Assembly: GCA_028710895.1 (NCBI GenBank)
Contig: JAQTTH010000013.1
Span: 62,001-126,000 of the forward strand
Reading direction: 5' to 3'
Source of the DNA: Paludibacter sp.
GTDB taxonomy: Bacteria; Bacteroidota; Bacteroidia; Bacteroidales; Paludibacteraceae
Length of the DNA stretch: 64,000 nucleotides
The translations under genes were made by a program, and so were the position numbers. Below are positions 26,372-35,531 of the stretch, piece by piece (position 1 is the first letter of the stretch; every line of letters starts with the position of its first letter). A model generated the notes under the pieces. The model ran no database searches. It saw only the letters and a program-made list of their open reading frames with translations, and was not told the origin of the DNA.

Positions 26372-26604
26372 CCGGTTTATTCCTACTTTGCTTGGGCAAA
26401 ATCAGGAAAATCCGGATTAAACAGATCCGTTTTTCATATCCAATTTGCTATTAAAATGAAAGTTTACATGTATTTTTCATTTGTGGTTTAATTTTATTGT
26501 TTCGTAACATATATTAAATCAATGAATTAAGATTGCATTGAAAAAAAGTTTCTATTATTCTGAAAATAATTAGATCAATTAGGTTAATAATTCAGTTAAT
26601 TGAC

Positions 26605-26612
26605 TATATTTG
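26605..26612 (+). promoter_or_regulatory. -7 element of the Bor-like lipoprotein gene
   Basis: TATATTTG matches TAnnTTTG. A start near 26619 would give a leader of about 115 nt containing the structured motif at 26645-26707. The -33 position is not clear. The AT-rich stretch 26372-26600 upstream holds nothing else that I recognise. Confidence 0.5.
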
Positions 26613-26644
26613 TAGGCGAAAAATTAATACGTCAATGTAAAAAC

Positions 26645-26707
26645 ACGGAACAGCCCGAAAATCCGTAACAGAGTAGGGAGCGGTAGCCGAAAAGCTGAAG
26701 AGTAGGC
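26645..26707 (+). promoter_or_regulatory. Candidate structured leader motif, copy 1
   Basis: A small hairpin (ACGGA 26645-26649 with TCCGT 26662-26666) is followed 10 nt later by the core GGAGCGGTAG-CCGAAAAGCT-GAA-GAGTAGG (26677-26706), which ends 27 nt before the start codon. The same core and a preceding hairpin occur before the cupredoxin gene at 48376-48435. Candidate cis-acting RNA element; I cannot match it to a known riboswitch class. Confidence 0.5.
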
Positions 26708-26733
26708 AACAAAAACAAAACAAATAAATACGT

Positions 26734-27027
26734 ATGAAAAAAGGCTTATTGAAAATGTCTTTCATTTTTGCCATTGCAATCATGATGACTTCGTGTTACA
26801 CATTTACTGCCACAGTAGGTAACGGTCCCCAAACAGGAACTAAAGTTGTAGCACACAATCATTATCTAATTGAAGGTTTAGCACCTATTTCAACTGCCAA
26901 CACAAAAGCGTTAGCCGGCGATGCTAAAGATTATTCAATTACAGTGTCTCATTCATTTGTTGATGGCTTATTAAGTCTTATCACCGGAGGATTATATACT
27001 CCAACTACAGTTACTATCACCAAGTAA
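26734..27027 (+). CDS. Bor-family lipoprotein
   Basis: A 97-residue lipoprotein with signal peptide and lipobox (MTSC, Cys21). The C-terminal sequence FVDGLLSLITGGLYTPTTVTI matches the signature of the Bor family (phage lambda Bor, a surface lipoprotein linked to serum resistance: FVNGLLGFITLGIYTP). Here it is chromosomal and preceded by a conserved leader element. It probably sits in the outer membrane. A hairpin terminator follows. Confidence 0.78.
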   Translation: MKKGLLKMSFIFAIAIMMTSCYTFTATVGNGPQTGTKVVAHNHYLIEGLAPISTANTKALAGDAKDYSITVSHSFVDGLLSLITGGLYTPTTVTITK

Positions 27028-27040
27028 TAAAAAACAACTG

Positions 27041-27080
27041 CATCATGGCAAGTCCGGTTTCCGGCTTGTCATGATGTTTT
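27041..27080 (+). terminator. Intrinsic terminator after the Bor-like gene
   Basis: CATCATG-CAAG-CCGG type stem (27041-27057 with 27061-27076, one mismatch and one bulge) with a TTT loop and TTTT tail. Confidence 0.7.
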
Positions 27081-27092
27081 AATTTATACATA

Positions 27093-27299
27093 ATGAAAAA
27101 CGTATTACTTATAGTATCTGCTATACTTATAATCTATCCTCTCTACGGTATATTTAAGTGTTTACTGGCTTTAGATACCCTTACCAATTACGGAATGGGT
27201 GTACTGGTTGGAGGCCTTATCATGGTATCGGCAGGTGCTGCAATCATGTATTTTACACTAAAATCAATGAAACAAAAAAAACAATCCTCACATGAATAA
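27093..27299 (+). CDS. Small two-helix membrane protein
   Basis: A 68-residue protein with two transmembrane segments (about 4-24 and 38-58), a charged tail (KSMKQKKQSSHE) and no known family. Its stop overlaps the start of the next gene by 8 bp, so the two are probably translated together. Its role may be tied to the PEGA/SHOCT lipoprotein that follows. Confidence 0.6.
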   Translation: MKNVLLIVSAILIIYPLYGIFKCLLALDTLTNYGMGVLVGGLIMVSAGAAIMYFTLKSMKQKKQSSHE

Positions 27300-27792
27300 A
27301 GGAATTCGCTCTATCAGTCTCTTTCTTGCAGCTGTTATTCTGTTTGCAAGTTGTTCCAGTACCACTATGATTCAATCTACTCCCAGTAAAGCCAAAGTGT
27401 ATATTGATGGTTCATTTGTTGGTGAAACTCCCTATCTGCACAGAGACTCAAAAATTGTTGGAAGTTCAATGTCGGTAAAACTGGAGAAGGAAGGTTTTAA
27501 CCCGTTAAATACAACAATCACAAAAGATGAAGATGTAAATATAGGCGCTATCATTGGTGGTCTTTTTGTTCTTGTTCCTTTTTTGTGGACTATGCAATAT
27601 CAACCGGAACATAATTATGTATTAAAACCTGCCAATGAAACGGGAGTAAATACCGAAATTCAGAAAGTTCAGACAGGAACTAAATCGAAGGCTGACAAGC
27701 TCCGGGAACTTAAACAACTACTTGACGAGAGAATTATTACGCTCGTGGAGTTTGAAAAAGAAAAAGCCAAAATACTTGATGCCAAAGAATAG
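27292..27792 (+). CDS. PEGA-domain lipoprotein with C-terminal SHOCT domain
   Basis: A 166-residue lipoprotein (lipobox FASC, about Cys21). A PEGA-type segment (STPSKAKVYIDGSFVGETPY, residues 29-48) continues to about residue 83. A hydrophobic stretch follows (about 84-101, IGAIIGGLFVLVPFLW). The last 35 residues form a SHOCT-type helix pair (KADKLRELKQLLDERIIT). PEGA modules are usually surface or periplasmic ligand domains and SHOCT an oligomerisation module. Function is unknown. Confidence 0.72.
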   Translation: MNKGIRSISLFLAAVILFASCSSTTMIQSTPSKAKVYIDGSFVGETPYLHRDSKIVGSSMSVKLEKEGFNPLNTTITKDEDVNIGAIIGGLFVLVPFLWTMQYQPEHNYVLKPANETGVNTEIQKVQTGTKSKADKLRELKQLLDERIITLVEFEKEKAKILDAKE

Positions 27793-27849
27793 AACGAAAT
27801 TCACTCTCATGTATTTGTAACCGAAATAGAAACTAAAAATTCAAACGGA

Positions 27850-27915
27850 ATGAAAAAGACGACCCTGATTATTTGTATACTGCTGTGTGTAAGTTTTTCC
27901 ATGTTGCAATCTTAA
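27850..27915 (+). pseudogene. Signal-peptide fragment of a lost secreted protein
   Basis: A 21-codon frame (MKKTTLIICILLCVSFSMLQS) is a complete signal sequence that stops immediately. It lies between the PEGA/SHOCT gene and a secreted-protein gene and is best read as the leftover start of a deleted or decayed exported protein. A genuine tiny membrane peptide is the alternative. Confidence 0.35.
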
Positions 27916-27990
27916 ACAATCCGGGGAAAGTACTTGATCAATTTTAATGCTTTAGTATTATCGGGTAATTCATACATAAAATAAATATCT

Positions 27991-29331
27991 ATGAAGAAAT
28001 TTATTGCTTTTGCCGTCGTTTTGTTTCTGTCGGTCAATTGGGTTTTGGCGCAGGATACACTGTATATTTACAAGGGCGGAGTTGTAGTTGCCAAAAGGCT
28101 GGTTACCGATATCGACAGCATTACATTTTACAGGCAATACGATACCCCGGCTATTATAAACTCGCTTACCGGAGGTGTGGGAGTAAAAAAAACATGGGTG
28201 CTTGATATAGGTTCTGTTGGAACTACCACAATTGACGATGCCGGAGTTACGACTAAAACGAATGAGTATAAGAGTCTGTATTTCCACAATCCGGTTGATT
28301 TCTATGGCGATACAGAAGCGGGTGCAGCTAACGGACTATCATGGGGCCCGTGGGGTGGGTTTAACCTTTACGAATGGGGACAAACACCCGAATTGGGCGA
28401 AATTAGCTTTGATGCCGGCACCGGGTTGGCTACTTCTACTATCGATGGTATCACAAAATCGGGTAAATACAATTTTAATACATATAATCGCGATCCGAAT
28501 TTCTGCATTCTTACATCGGAGGGATATGGTGGTCAGACATTGTGGAATAATATGCTTACAGGAAAGTATAATTACCTTGGTAGTTTAAGCCCGCAAATGG
28601 GAACTATGCATTTTGCTTCGGGTATGCGTTTTCCGCTTGACCGTAACCGCATGACCAACGATGGGAACACTACCTATCCCTGCCAGTTTCTGACAAATGA
28701 TTTAGAGAATCTGACCATTATGCATTGTTCCGATTCGGCCCTGATTGTTCGGGTAAAACGTAGTTACGAAGGCGAAACAAACTCTACTGTTTGGCTGCTT
28801 TATAACTACCGGGTAAAAGAATATAACTATCCAAAGGCTTCAGTTTCGGTAGTGCATCCTGTAAAATCGATAACAGCATCCGATCTGGTAGGTGAATGGC
28901 AATTGGCAGATGTTCCGGGAAACTGGATTGATTGGGTAACTAAAAAAGAATTGAATACGTGGACCGATGGTGCTGCCATGAATGCAGCATTTGTAGATTG
29001 GTACATTACAAACACGGCAGAAAAGCAGGCTGCTTATCGAAAGGTGGCGCTCAGGTTTGAAGCAAATGGAAACTGCACAATTACAAACGTTACATTCGAT
29101 ACCAATGCCTTGCAGGAAACGACTTCAACGGTCAATACAACCTATTCGGTTGCAAATGGATATATTACCTTTGGGCAAGCAGTGACAATAAGTGCTTATA
29201 CTGATTTGATTACACTGGTTGGTAAAAATATATACGCACTGGATGTAACTGGTACCACTTCGGGACTTTGGATTGGTCAGAACGATGGTGCAAGGAAGGA
29301 AAGTATTGCTGTTCATTTGACAAAAAAATAA
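27991..29331 (+). CDS. Exported hypothetical protein
   Basis: A 446-residue exported protein with a signal peptide (MKKFIAFAVVLFLSVNWVLAQ). The mature N-terminus (DTLYIYKGGVVVAKRLVTDI) is a short motif I have seen at the start of many Bacteroidota surface proteins (IYKxGxVVxKxxVxDIDSI). The remainder is beta-rich with many aromatics and no recognised domain; there is no T9SS tail. It precedes an S41 protease lipoprotein by 77 bp. A cell-surface or periplasmic location is likely. Confidence 0.65.
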   Translation: MKKFIAFAVVLFLSVNWVLAQDTLYIYKGGVVVAKRLVTDIDSITFYRQYDTPAIINSLTGGVGVKKTWVLDIGSVGTTTIDDAGVTTKTNEYKSLYFHNPVDFYGDTEAGAANGLSWGPWGGFNLYEWGQTPELGEISFDAGTGLATSTIDGITKSGKYNFNTYNRDPNFCILTSEGYGGQTLWNNMLTGKYNYLGSLSPQMGTMHFASGMRFPLDRNRMTNDGNTTYPCQFLTNDLENLTIMHCSDSALIVRVKRSYEGETNSTVWLLYNYRVKEYNYPKASVSVVHPVKSITASDLVGEWQLADVPGNWIDWVTKKELNTWTDGAAMNAAFVDWYITNTAEKQAAYRKVALRFEANGNCTITNVTFDTNALQETTSTVNTTYSVANGYITFGQAVTISAYTDLITLVGKNIYALDVTGTTSGLWIGQNDGARKESIAVHLTKK

Positions 29332-29408
29332 ATCAGTTTTAAAATCAATTATAAATTAGCAGTGTATACGAATTTCGTGTTACACTGTCATTCAAAAACA
29401 TTTTTTCT

Positions 29409-30863
29409 ATGAAACGAATTCTTTTTTCAGTAGTATGTGTAAGCTTATTGCTTATGGGTGGTTGTAAAGATCCTGAACCAACCGAGGAACAACAATTGAA
29501 TCAGTATGTAAACAAGTGGTTGTACGACAACATGGATGGATTATACTACTGGAACACTACGCTTCCTGCTTATAAAAGCTCGCTGGCAAAACCTTCCGAC
29601 TATTTCAAAACACTGAAGTATAAAGACGACCGTTTTTCGGCAATTTTCGAAAGTTATCAGGATATCCTGAGTCAACTAAACGGTGTTACTCCTGCCGAAA
29701 TTGGTTTCGAGTTTCAGTTGTGGAAAGAAAATGAAATTAATGTACTGGGTGTTGTAACCTATGTAAAGCACGGAACTCCGGCCGAAAAAATGGGTATCAG
29801 GCGTGGTGACATTTTCCGCAAGATTAATGGACAGCAAATTACAATTAGCAATTATTCAACTCTGATTGATTACCTGTTTGATACGTCGACAAGTGTTAGC
29901 ATGAATTTTGCTACTTATTTTAATGGGACATACACTGATAAAACTGCCGTTACAGTTACGAAGGTAACGAATTATGTAGAAGATCCGGTTTATCTGGATA
30001 CTGTTTATACTGTAAATAACAAAAAGGTGGGTTATCTTGTCTATAACTTCTTTACCAACGATCCCGGTGATAAAACAATGAAATATGATCTGGAACTGAA
30101 CTCAGCTATCGGTCAGTTTAAACAGCAGAATATCTCCGAACTGATTGTGGATTTGCGCTACAACCACGGAGGTATGATTTCGTCGGCTATCCATTTGGCA
30201 AGTATGTTGGTTCCCAATCTGGCTTCCGATAAGGTATTTATCTACACCGAATACAACAAGAACTACACCGACTATTTCAATAGTTCAGAATTTAAAAGTC
30301 AGTACAGCGATAATCCGTTTGTTGATAATTTTGCAACATCGATAACCAATACAACAACAGGTGCAGCTATGGCTCCTGTACAGAACGTTGGAAACTCACT
30401 GTCGCGTATTTTCTTCCTCACAGGTAAAGGAACAGCTTCGGCCAGCGAAATGGTTATAAACGGGCTTAAACCATTCCTTACAACAGTGCTGATAGGTGAT
30501 ACTACCGTTGGAAAGAATGTTGGGTCAACACTTGTAAATGATGAGAAAAACACAAAGAACCAGTGGGCTTTTATGCCGATTATTCTGAAATACTTCAATA
30601 AAGACCACCAAAGCGATTTTACAAAAGGTTTTGCTCCCAACTACCTCATTAAAGACGACTATTCGTACGCCCTGGGCGATATACACGAAGGATTGTTGAG
30701 TAAAGCCATCAGTGAGATATCCGGTTTGGGTGTAAGCCCGGCAAAAGTGGCACCTGTAAAGCGTACAATGCTCCAATCGTCCATCGAGTTTAAACCTGTT
30801 CATTCCGGTTTGGTAATTCGCAATAAATCGATTGACAGCTACCTGAAGCACAAAATGGAGTAG
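29409..30863 (+). CDS. S41 family C-terminal processing peptidase lipoprotein with PDZ domain
   Basis: A 484-residue lipoprotein (lipobox MGGC, Cys19) with an N-terminal helical S41 domain, a PDZ-like domain (about 100-185, containing GTPAEKMGIRRGDIFRKING) and a tail-specific protease domain (about 205-450). The catalytic serine should be S344 (GTASASE), with the lysine K369 25 residues later (TVGKNVGS). It probably acts in the periplasm or at the cell surface. This shorter lipoprotein type is common in Bacteroidota. Confidence 0.85.
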   Translation: MKRILFSVVCVSLLLMGGCKDPEPTEEQQLNQYVNKWLYDNMDGLYYWNTTLPAYKSSLAKPSDYFKTLKYKDDRFSAIFESYQDILSQLNGVTPAEIGFEFQLWKENEINVLGVVTYVKHGTPAEKMGIRRGDIFRKINGQQITISNYSTLIDYLFDTSTSVSMNFATYFNGTYTDKTAVTVTKVTNYVEDPVYLDTVYTVNNKKVGYLVYNFFTNDPGDKTMKYDLELNSAIGQFKQQNISELIVDLRYNHGGMISSAIHLASMLVPNLASDKVFIYTEYNKNYTDYFNSSEFKSQYSDNPFVDNFATSITNTTTGAAMAPVQNVGNSLSRIFFLTGKGTASASEMVINGLKPFLTTVLIGDTTVGKNVGSTLVNDEKNTKNQWAFMPIILKYFNKDHQSDFTKGFAPNYLIKDDYSYALGDIHEGLLSKAISEISGLGVSPAKVAPVKRTMLQSSIEFKPVHSGLVIRNKSIDSYLKHKME

Positions 30864-30905
30864 TGTGAATGTTGTTTACAAGTAAAATAACCTGAAACTA
30901 AGTTT

Positions 30906-31454
30906 ATGAGAATTGAGTATGTTCTGGATAAGGAAGATTTCCTTCAGAGTCAGTTATTTTTAGCTTCGCAGTCGAAGCAGGTGACAACGAGCAGGAGAAA
31001 ATCACGCTTGCGTGTTCCGGTTCTTTATCTGATACTGGCTTTTGCACTGTTTGTAATCGACGAGAATAGTGTAGCTTCAGTTTTTATAGCAATAGGAGGG
31101 CTGTGGTATATATTTTCGCCTGTTTTGTACAGAAAAAGATACATTCGCTTTGTTGAGAAATATATCGATGAGCACTTTGTAAACCGACTCGGTAAACCGG
31201 AGAGCATTTCAATTGGTGATGAATATATAGAAATACTGGATTATCAGGGAGAGACGAAGGTAAAAGTTACCGAAATTACCGAAGTTACCGAAGTGAGAGA
31301 TTATTACTTTCTGAAGATGTCGTCGGGTTCCTGTATTTTTATCCCGGCGTATAAGCTCCCCACGCAACGTAAGGAGTTGGGCGAAGTTATTGTAGACCTG
31401 GTGGAAACAGCCGGGGTAAAACAAACAGTGAACCTCGACTGGAAGTGGAGATAA
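30906..31454 (+). CDS. YcxB-like membrane protein
   Basis: A 182-residue protein with two adjacent transmembrane segments (about 38-72) and a C-terminal YcxB-like domain (SISIGDEYIEILDYQGETK through IFIPAYKLPTQRKELGEVI). The family's function is unknown; it is usually an integral membrane protein with a cytoplasmic domain. It ends beside a bidirectional terminator shared with the convergent S1 gene. Confidence 0.65.
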   Translation: MRIEYVLDKEDFLQSQLFLASQSKQVTTSRRKSRLRVPVLYLILAFALFVIDENSVASVFIAIGGLWYIFSPVLYRKRYIRFVEKYIDEHFVNRLGKPESISIGDEYIEILDYQGETKVKVTEITEVTEVRDYYFLKMSSGSCIFIPAYKLPTQRKELGEVIVDLVETAGVKQTVNLDWKWR

Positions 31455-31482
31455 GTTAAGCATTTTTTTATCGTATATAACT

Positions 31483-31519
31483 AAAAAAGGCTGTCCGACA
31501 ATATCGAACAGCCTTTTTT
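31483..31519. terminator. Bidirectional terminator between the YcxB-like gene and rpsA
   Basis: AAAAAAGGCTGT (31483-31494) pairs perfectly with ACAGCCTTTTTT (31508-31519). The A/T ends let it work in both directions for the convergent genes. Confidence 0.88.
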
Positions 31520-31540
31520 GACTTATAATAAAGAATTGAA

Positions 31541-33634
31541 TTATGCTTCAGGAGCAACTTCAGCAGCAGGAGCTTCTTCAACTGGTGCAGCTTTCGCTTT
31601 CTTTTCTTTTTTAGCAGCTTTTTCAGCAGCAAGATCCATTTTATCTTTCAAATCAGACAAAGACTGAATATCACCTAAGGTAGTTTTTTCAGCAGCAGGA
31701 GTTGCTGAAGCTACAGGAGCATCTTCTTTCTTAGCACGTTTTGGAGCTACTTTTTTAGCAGGAGCTTCAGTTGCTACCGGAGCTTCGCCTTTTTCAGCAC
31801 GTTTTGCATCTTCGTGAATGCGGCTATGTGAAAGAATGATACGTTTAGCATCTTTATTGAATTCAATTACTTTGAATGAAAGTTTTTCATCAACCTGAGC
31901 TTGTGATCCGTCTTCTTTTACCAAGTGTTTTGGAGTTGCAAAACCTTCAACACCGTAAGGTAAAGATACTACAGAACCTTTGTCCAACATTTCAACGATA
32001 ACACCTTCGTGTACGCTGTCAACAGTGAACATTGTTTCTAATACATCCCAAGGATTTTCTTCCAATTGTTTGTGGCCTAAGCTCAAACGACGGTTAGCTT
32101 TGTCGATTTCCAATACCTGAACGTCGATTTCGGCACCAATTTGAGTAAATTCAGATGGGTGTTTTACTTTCTTAGTCCATGATAAGTCAGAAATGTGGAT
32201 CAAACCATCAACGCCTTCTTCGATTTCAACAAATACACCGAAGTTAGTGAAGTTACGAACTTTAGCTGTATGTTTTGTTCCAAGAGCGTAACGTTCTTCG
32301 ATAGCTTCCCATGGATCAGATTTCAATTGTTTGATACCCAATGACATTTTGCGTTCGTCGCGGTCCAAAGTCAGGATTACTGTTTCTACTTCGTCGCCTA
32401 CTTTCAGGAAGTCCTGAGCAGAACGAAGGTGTTGTGACCAGCTCATTTCAGATACGTGAATCAAACCTTCAACGCCTGCAGCGATTTCAACGAATGCACC
32501 GTAGTCAGCCATAACCACTACTTTACCTTTTACTTTGTCACCAACTTTAAGTTCAGTGCTCAAAGCATCCCAAGGATGAGCAGAAAGTTGTTTCAAGCCG
32601 AGAGCAATACGTTTTTTCTCATCATCGAAGTCAAGGATAACAACGTTAAGTTTTTGATCCAATGCAACGATTTCTTCAGGGTGCGATACGCGTCCCCAAG
32701 AAAGGTCGGTAATGTGAATCAAACCATCTACGCCGCCAAGGTCGATAAATACACCGTAAGAAGTGATGTTTTTAACTGTTCCTTCAAGAACTTGTCCTTT
32801 TTGAAGTTTACCAATGATTTCTTTTTTCTGTAATTCAAGTTCAGCTTCGATAAGTGCTTTATGCGAAACAACAACGTTTTTGAATTCGTGGTTGATTTTG
32901 ATAACCTTGAATTCCATTGTTTTGTTTACGAATACATCGTAATCGCGGATTGGTTTCACGTCGATTTGTGAACCTGGCAAGAATGCCTCGATTCCGAATA
33001 CATCAACGATCATACCACCCTTCGTGCGGCATTTAACGAAACCTTTAACGATTTCCTGAGTTTCAAGAGCAGCGTTAACGCGATCCCAAGAGCGGGTTGC
33101 ACGGGCTTGTTTATGTGATAGAATTAATTGTCCTTTTTTATCTTCCTGGCTTTCGATATATACTTCAACTTTGTCGCCTACTGCCAAATCAGGATTGTAG
33201 CGGAATTCGCTCATTGGCACAACGCCGTCTGATTTGTAGCCTACGTTTACAACTACCTCACGTTTGTTAATCAAAATAACCGTTCCTTCAACAACTTCTT
33301 TGTCTTTGATAGCATTCAAAGTGTTGTCGTAAATTTTTTCCAAATCAACCTTAGCTGAATCGGTAATAGTGACGCCGTTTTCGTAAGCATCCCAATCGAA
33401 ATCTCCGGCTGGAACTGGTTTCTCAGCTTTCACTTTTACTTTCGCGGTTGGTGCTTCTTCGATAACTTCTGCTACTACAGGAGCTTCTTCAACTACCGGT
33501 GCAACTTCTGCAACAACTTCTTCTACTACTGTTTCTTCAACTGCAGGAGCTTCGGCTACCACTTGTGTTTCTTCTTTTACTGTTTCTACTGCGGCTGGAA
33601 TTACTTCTTCCGCAATGTTTTGATTTTCTTCCAT
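31541..33634 (-). CDS. rpsA: 30S ribosomal protein S1
   Basis: A 697-residue S1 protein that binds mRNA during translation initiation. It holds tandem S1 (OB-fold) domains, recognisable by repeats such as GVFIDLGGVDGLIHITDLSW, GAFVEIAAGVEGLIHVSEMSW and GVFVEIEEGVDGLIHISDLSW. Long low-complexity tails flank them: an acidic Val/Glu/Ala-rich N-terminus (1-75) and an Ala/Lys-rich C-terminus (about 610-697). Such extensions are usual in Bacteroidota. It has its own strong promoter. Confidence 0.95.
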   Translation of the reverse strand: MEENQNIAEEVIPAAVETVKEETQVVAEAPAVEETVVEEVVAEVAPVVEEAPVVAEVIEEAPTAKVKVKAEKPVPAGDFDWDAYENGVTITDSAKVDLEKIYDNTLNAIKDKEVVEGTVILINKREVVVNVGYKSDGVVPMSEFRYNPDLAVGDKVEVYIESQEDKKGQLILSHKQARATRSWDRVNAALETQEIVKGFVKCRTKGGMIVDVFGIEAFLPGSQIDVKPIRDYDVFVNKTMEFKVIKINHEFKNVVVSHKALIEAELELQKKEIIGKLQKGQVLEGTVKNITSYGVFIDLGGVDGLIHITDLSWGRVSHPEEIVALDQKLNVVILDFDDEKKRIALGLKQLSAHPWDALSTELKVGDKVKGKVVVMADYGAFVEIAAGVEGLIHVSEMSWSQHLRSAQDFLKVGDEVETVILTLDRDERKMSLGIKQLKSDPWEAIEERYALGTKHTAKVRNFTNFGVFVEIEEGVDGLIHISDLSWTKKVKHPSEFTQIGAEIDVQVLEIDKANRRLSLGHKQLEENPWDVLETMFTVDSVHEGVIVEMLDKGSVVSLPYGVEGFATPKHLVKEDGSQAQVDEKLSFKVIEFNKDAKRIILSHSRIHEDAKRAEKGEAPVATEAPAKKVAPKRAKKEDAPVASATPAAEKTTLGDIQSLSDLKDKMDLAAEKAAKKEKKAKAAPVEEAPAAEVAPEA

Positions 33635-33707
33635 TTCTGAAAAATTGTTTTTTAATTACTAATAAATTAGTAGGTTAGACATTATGATACCTTTACAAAA
33701 TAGGGCG

Positions 33708-33737
33708 CAAAGATACAAAATTAGATTGGACTGGCAA
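33708..33737 (-). promoter_or_regulatory. Promoter of rpsA
   Basis: Read on the minus strand: TTG (33737-33735), 19-nt spacer, TATCTTTG (33715-33708). The leader is about 67 nt. The remaining non-coding stretch to 34025 contains an inverted repeat TTCGAATCT/AGATTCGAA (33812-33820 and 33840-33848) and nothing else I recognise. Confidence 0.75.
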
Positions 33738-34025
33738 TGCGAATTACTAACTAATTTAGGTGCTGTGATACAGTTTCTTAGTTTAATTATATCTGCTCTT
33801 CATAATTTAAGTTCGAATCTCTAAAAGTGAAAGTTTTACAGATTCGAATTTCTTTTGATTTTTCTTTTTGAATAATTCAATTTTGGCATGATAAATGTTG
33901 TTTTTAGATGCCTTAAACGTATAGTTTTAAAACTGAAAAATATTAATCAAAATGTAAAACATTTTTCCGTTTTTGTCGTTAAACAGATATAGGTGTTAGA
34001 ATAAATAGAATAAAAAAATCAAGGT

Positions 34026-34454
34026 ATGAACAAGAAAAATGAATTAAAGATATTCAGGAAGACCAGTATTGAATATCTGAAAAAAATGTATGCTAAAAGC
34101 GCCTCTTATATTTTCGACAAAGATAATTGGAGATCTACAGCACCCGAAACTTATGGAGAATCTAAGGTTTTATTGAAAACCCGAAAATCTATCACCAGAT
34201 TTGGGAAAGAATTGAAAATTTTTAAATCTCCGTCAATTGTGGGTTTGAAAATAAGCTATTACAAAAGTATGAATTTTGTGTTTGATAAGTACCGTAGGGA
34301 AAATAGAATGACCCTGATTGCAGAAGAAAATTATCTGTTGAGGGATTTGCCTGAGAGCGCGGCTTATACCGACGAAAGTGAATGGAAGATTTTCAAGTTA
34401 CCTACAATTGAGAAACTGGAGTTTTTGTATTTTAAAAATAACAGGAAATCATAA
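34026..34454 (+). CDS. Small protein built from three internal repeats
   Basis: A 142-residue cytosolic protein with no recognised family. Three copies of a repeat can be aligned: LKIFRKTSIEYLKKMYAKS (about 7-25, then FDK), LKIFKSPSIVGLKISYYKS (about 60-78, then FDK) and WKIFKLPTIEKLEFLYFKN (about 122-140). Between repeats are short charged linkers. The region upstream is AT-rich without a clear promoter. The repeats might each form a helical hairpin. Confidence 0.5.
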   Translation: MNKKNELKIFRKTSIEYLKKMYAKSASYIFDKDNWRSTAPETYGESKVLLKTRKSITRFGKELKIFKSPSIVGLKISYYKSMNFVFDKYRRENRMTLIAEENYLLRDLPESAAYTDESEWKIFKLPTIEKLEFLYFKNNRKS

Positions 34455-34486
34455 ATTGAAAGATATGCATGGATTTTTTGAAAAAG

Positions 34487-34529
34487 AATAAGGTTTTTTA
34501 TGGATAACATAAAAACCTTATTTTATTTT
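34487..34529. terminator. Bidirectional terminator between the repeat protein and Rieske genes
   Basis: AATAAGGTTTTTTATG (34487-34502) pairs with CATAAAAACCTTATT (34508-34522) apart from one unpaired base, with T runs on both strands. Confidence 0.75.
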
Positions 34530-35494
34530 TTACTTTTTCATTAATTCTTCCCGATGCTTACGGTACTCAATAATGGGCTTGTCGCCCATAATAAGCCGCT
34601 CATCCATTTTCACCTGGCTCTTCTTCGGTAGTTGTGTAATTACAATTCGTTTGTCCTGACGGAGGATAACGATATTCGTTAGTTTCATAACGTAATTCAC
34701 AATTTGTTTTAGAATAGGAATTTTCAGGAAACTCTGATAATTGCGAAGGTAAATCAGGGTGTTTTCATCGTCAACAGGAACAAAAGCAGCAAATGCCTGA
34801 AATTTTTCAGAAATGGGATTTTTCCATATATTGGGATAATGAAACTGCAAGTAAAACAGGTTTTTATAATCAGTTATTTCGGTGGCTTTGAGTTGAGATG
34901 TTTTTCCGTCATCCACTACATTATTTACATAAAAAGTCAGTAGCTCACCTTCGCGAACCACTACAGGGCCGTTTACAAGGGTTTTATTTCCTGCACCAAT
35001 GGTTGTTTTGTGAACAAAAGGAACATGGACAACATCTAGCTGATTTTCAATGCAGCGTGAGTAATGCACCGACCAAGAATCAATAAAAGTGGCATATGAC
35101 ATGTCGGCCAGCTCTTTAAAGAAGAATGGCTCCTCAGTTTTCTTATCGGCGTCTCCATACCAAATCCATATCAGGCCATAGTTTTCATACGTAATATAGG
35201 CGTTTACTTTCTGCGATTCGGGAATGCCGGCGTTTTTTCCATTGGCAGGAATGAGTTTTACTTTGCCATCACCATCGAACAGAAAACCATGAAATGGGCA
35301 TTCAATTTGCCATCAACAATTTTTCCGCACGAAAGTGATGCTCCTCTGTGGCAACAACGGTCAGCAATGCAGTTTACTTTTCCACTTTGGTCACGCCAAA
35401 CAACCATCGTCTCATTGAGTCGGGTTACTTTTACAGGCTTCTTTCTACCGACTTCTTTGGAATCGAGAATAACATACCACTGATTGTAAATCAT
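34530..35494 (-). pseudogene. Rieske-type ring-hydroxylating oxygenase alpha subunit, frameshifted
   Basis: Two frames together give a full-length Rieske oxygenase of about 321 residues. The first 65 codons hold the first half of the Rieske site (C47-C-H49-R-G). One base is missing near 35301-35302. The other frame then continues with CPFHGFLFDGDG, the second half of the site, and runs unbroken to the end at 34530, including the mononuclear-iron motif ENQLDVVHVPFVH. Both iron centres are therefore preserved, so the shift is recent or an error in the sequence. Substrate is unknown; relatives oxidise aromatic or sterol-like compounds. Confidence 0.8.
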
Positions 35495-35531
35495 AAACGT
35501 AATTTTTATTTTCGACCAAATTTACAGAAAA

